This document shows positions 43,067 to 43,839 of a DNA stretch of 43,839 bases, piece by piece (the first letter of the stretch is position 1; each line of letters opens with the position of its first letter). Source of the stretch: an uncultured Bacilli bacterium (lineage in GTDB: Bacteria > Bacillota_I > Bacilli_A > RF39 > UBA660). The stretch spans positions 1 through 43,839 of the forward strand of contig CANROU010000002.1 of assembly GCA_947632325.1 (NCBI GenBank). The letters run 5' to 3'. The notes below the pieces were generated by a model. It worked only from the letters and a program-made list of their open reading frames with translations, searched no databases and was not told the DNA's origin. Both the position numbers and the translations under genes were made by a program.

Positions 43067-43839
43067 ATGGAATTATTTATATTATTAATAATTGCGATAT
43101 TTATTATTTTATATCGTAATTATAAAGGCCAAAATGTTTATAAGTATATTGTTGAACAAGTTCAGGTTGTCTATGATAAATTTGCACCGTATTCATTTAA
43201 GATGGTTAGAGAAAAAACGAAAGAATTAGGACAAGAATATACTGTAAGACAATATACAGTACAGGTAATTCTTTTTGCTGGCTTTGCCGCAATTGTATCT
43301 TATTTGTATTTTTATAATCTTATTGTTTCTCTAGTTTATGTTATTTTGACAGTAGCTGTAATTCCTTATTTAGCTTTCTTAAGATGTAAAAGAGTATATA
43401 GTGAATTTCTTTTTGAACAAATTCAAGTATATACAACTAATACAATAATGGAATTTGCTACAACTCAATCTTTTGTTAGATCACTTGAAGGTGTTCGTGA
43501 TTCAGGTGTTTTAGAAGATCCAGTATTAAGTGATGTAAATCATATGATTGAACTTGCCTATCAAAATGGTAGTATTGATGAATCAATAAATTTCATGAGT
43601 GAAAAATATCCTTACTATATTGTTAAAAATATGCATCAGTTATTTTTACAAATCACTAAAGAGGGTGCTAAAGATACTGGTGAGAGTTTGGATAATATGC
43701 AGCTTGATATCGATATGCTAGTTGAAAGTGTTTATCGTGATAGAATTGAAAGAGCAACTTTCCATAAATCTTTTTTACGGTTTGGTGTTATGTTATATTT
43801 GATGGTTATGTTAGTACAATATATGCTGGGGCGTGAAAG
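43067..43839 (+). CDS. TadB-like type II secretion F membrane protein (partial, cut by window edge)
   Basis: The first 257 codons are visible. An N-terminal hydrophobic helix (about 3-17) and two more near 68-105 are followed by a cytoplasmic helical T2SSF domain ('YTTNTIMEFATTQSFVRSLEG', 'ESLDNMQLDIDMLVESV') and the start of another membrane segment at the window end. GGAGG precedes the ATG. TadB/TadC proteins form the inner-membrane platform on which CpaF acts. The 3' end and TadC or further genes lie outside the window. Confidence 0.75.
   Translation, partial: MELFILLIIAIFIILYRNYKGQNVYKYIVEQVQVVYDKFAPYSFKMVREKTKELGQEYTVRQYTVQVILFAGFAAIVSYLYFYNLIVSLVYVILTVAVIPYLAFLRCKRVYSEFLFEQIQVYTTNTIMEFATTQSFVRSLEGVRDSGVLEDPVLSDVNHMIELAYQNGSIDESINFMSEKYPYYIVKNMHQLFLQITKEGAKDTGESLDNMQLDIDMLVESVYRDRIERATFHKSFLRFGVMLYLMVMLVQYMLGRE

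Noticed and set aside
1..43839. Mycoplasma-type genetic code (TGA as Trp)
   Set aside because: All clear genes encode Trp with TGG and several end in TGA with proper downstream starts, such as the ATGA overlaps at 3215 and 13957.
1..43839. CRISPR array, phage or insertion sequence
   Set aside because: No regularly spaced repeats, transposase, integrase or phage structural genes were found on either strand.

Overview
The window is AT-rich DNA with short intergenic gaps, Shine-Dalgarno starts and the standard bacterial code: tryptophan is TGG, and TGA is a normal stop, for example in the ATGA overlap at 13957-13960. The protein families point to an anaerobic, low-GC, Gram-positive-type bacterium of the Bacillota/Bacilli, possibly a gut lineage near the Mycoplasmatota/RF39 group. 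These include a YkpA-like ABC-F protein, DUF3603, RmuC, a class B sortase, a rubredoxin-[FeFe] hydrogenase, rubrerythrin and 2-hydroxyacyl-CoA dehydratase activase proteins. The lineage is an inference; no marker gene settles it.

Layout. 1-4.2 kb: a PH-domain protein and a membrane thioredoxin (minus), then a three-gene acyl-CoA dehydratase activase set (plus). 4.2-9.9 kb (minus): ABC-F ATPase, a DUF5011 surface protein with a broken downstream remainder, a PMCA-type Ca2+ ATPase and a secreted glucosaminidase-like hydrolase. 10-16.5 kb (minus): an unrecognised protein, a compact four-gene thiazole/oxazole-modified peptide (TOMM, streptolysin S-like) operon, and another unrecognised protein. 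16.5-17.2 kb: a 30-residue hydrophobic peptide in a highly structured transcript resembling a type I toxin, and tRNA-Thr(CGT). 17.4-32.4 kb: mostly housekeeping and stress genes (TVP38-like, RmuC, TrpS, dCMP deaminase, hydrogenase/rubrerythrin, serpin, U32 protein, GDPD) and a DUF3800 gene beside an ATPase remnant. 32.6-33.6 kb: TrmL and a thioredoxin lipoprotein. 33.6 kb to the right edge: a Tad-like pilus/secretion operon (membrane proteins, sortase B, large Cys-rich surface protein, CpaB, CpaF and a TadB-like protein cut by the window edge).

The most unusual element is the TOMM operon. Its apparent precursor peptide (leader plus an 11-residue, nine-Cys core) is not a small gene. It is the N-terminus of a 311-residue polytopic membrane protein that carries an internal 57-residue duplication and a C-terminal zinc ribbon. 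The cyclodehydratase (YcaO), E1-like partner and dehydrogenase follow with overlaps or very short gaps. No transporter, leader protease or immunity gene is next to them. This suggests an azole-modified segment tethered to the membrane rather than a classical exported toxin.

The second notable element is the 16.8-17.05 kb toxin-like transcript. Its predicted 5' end is complementary to its own terminator, and its ribosome binding site is buried in a hairpin.
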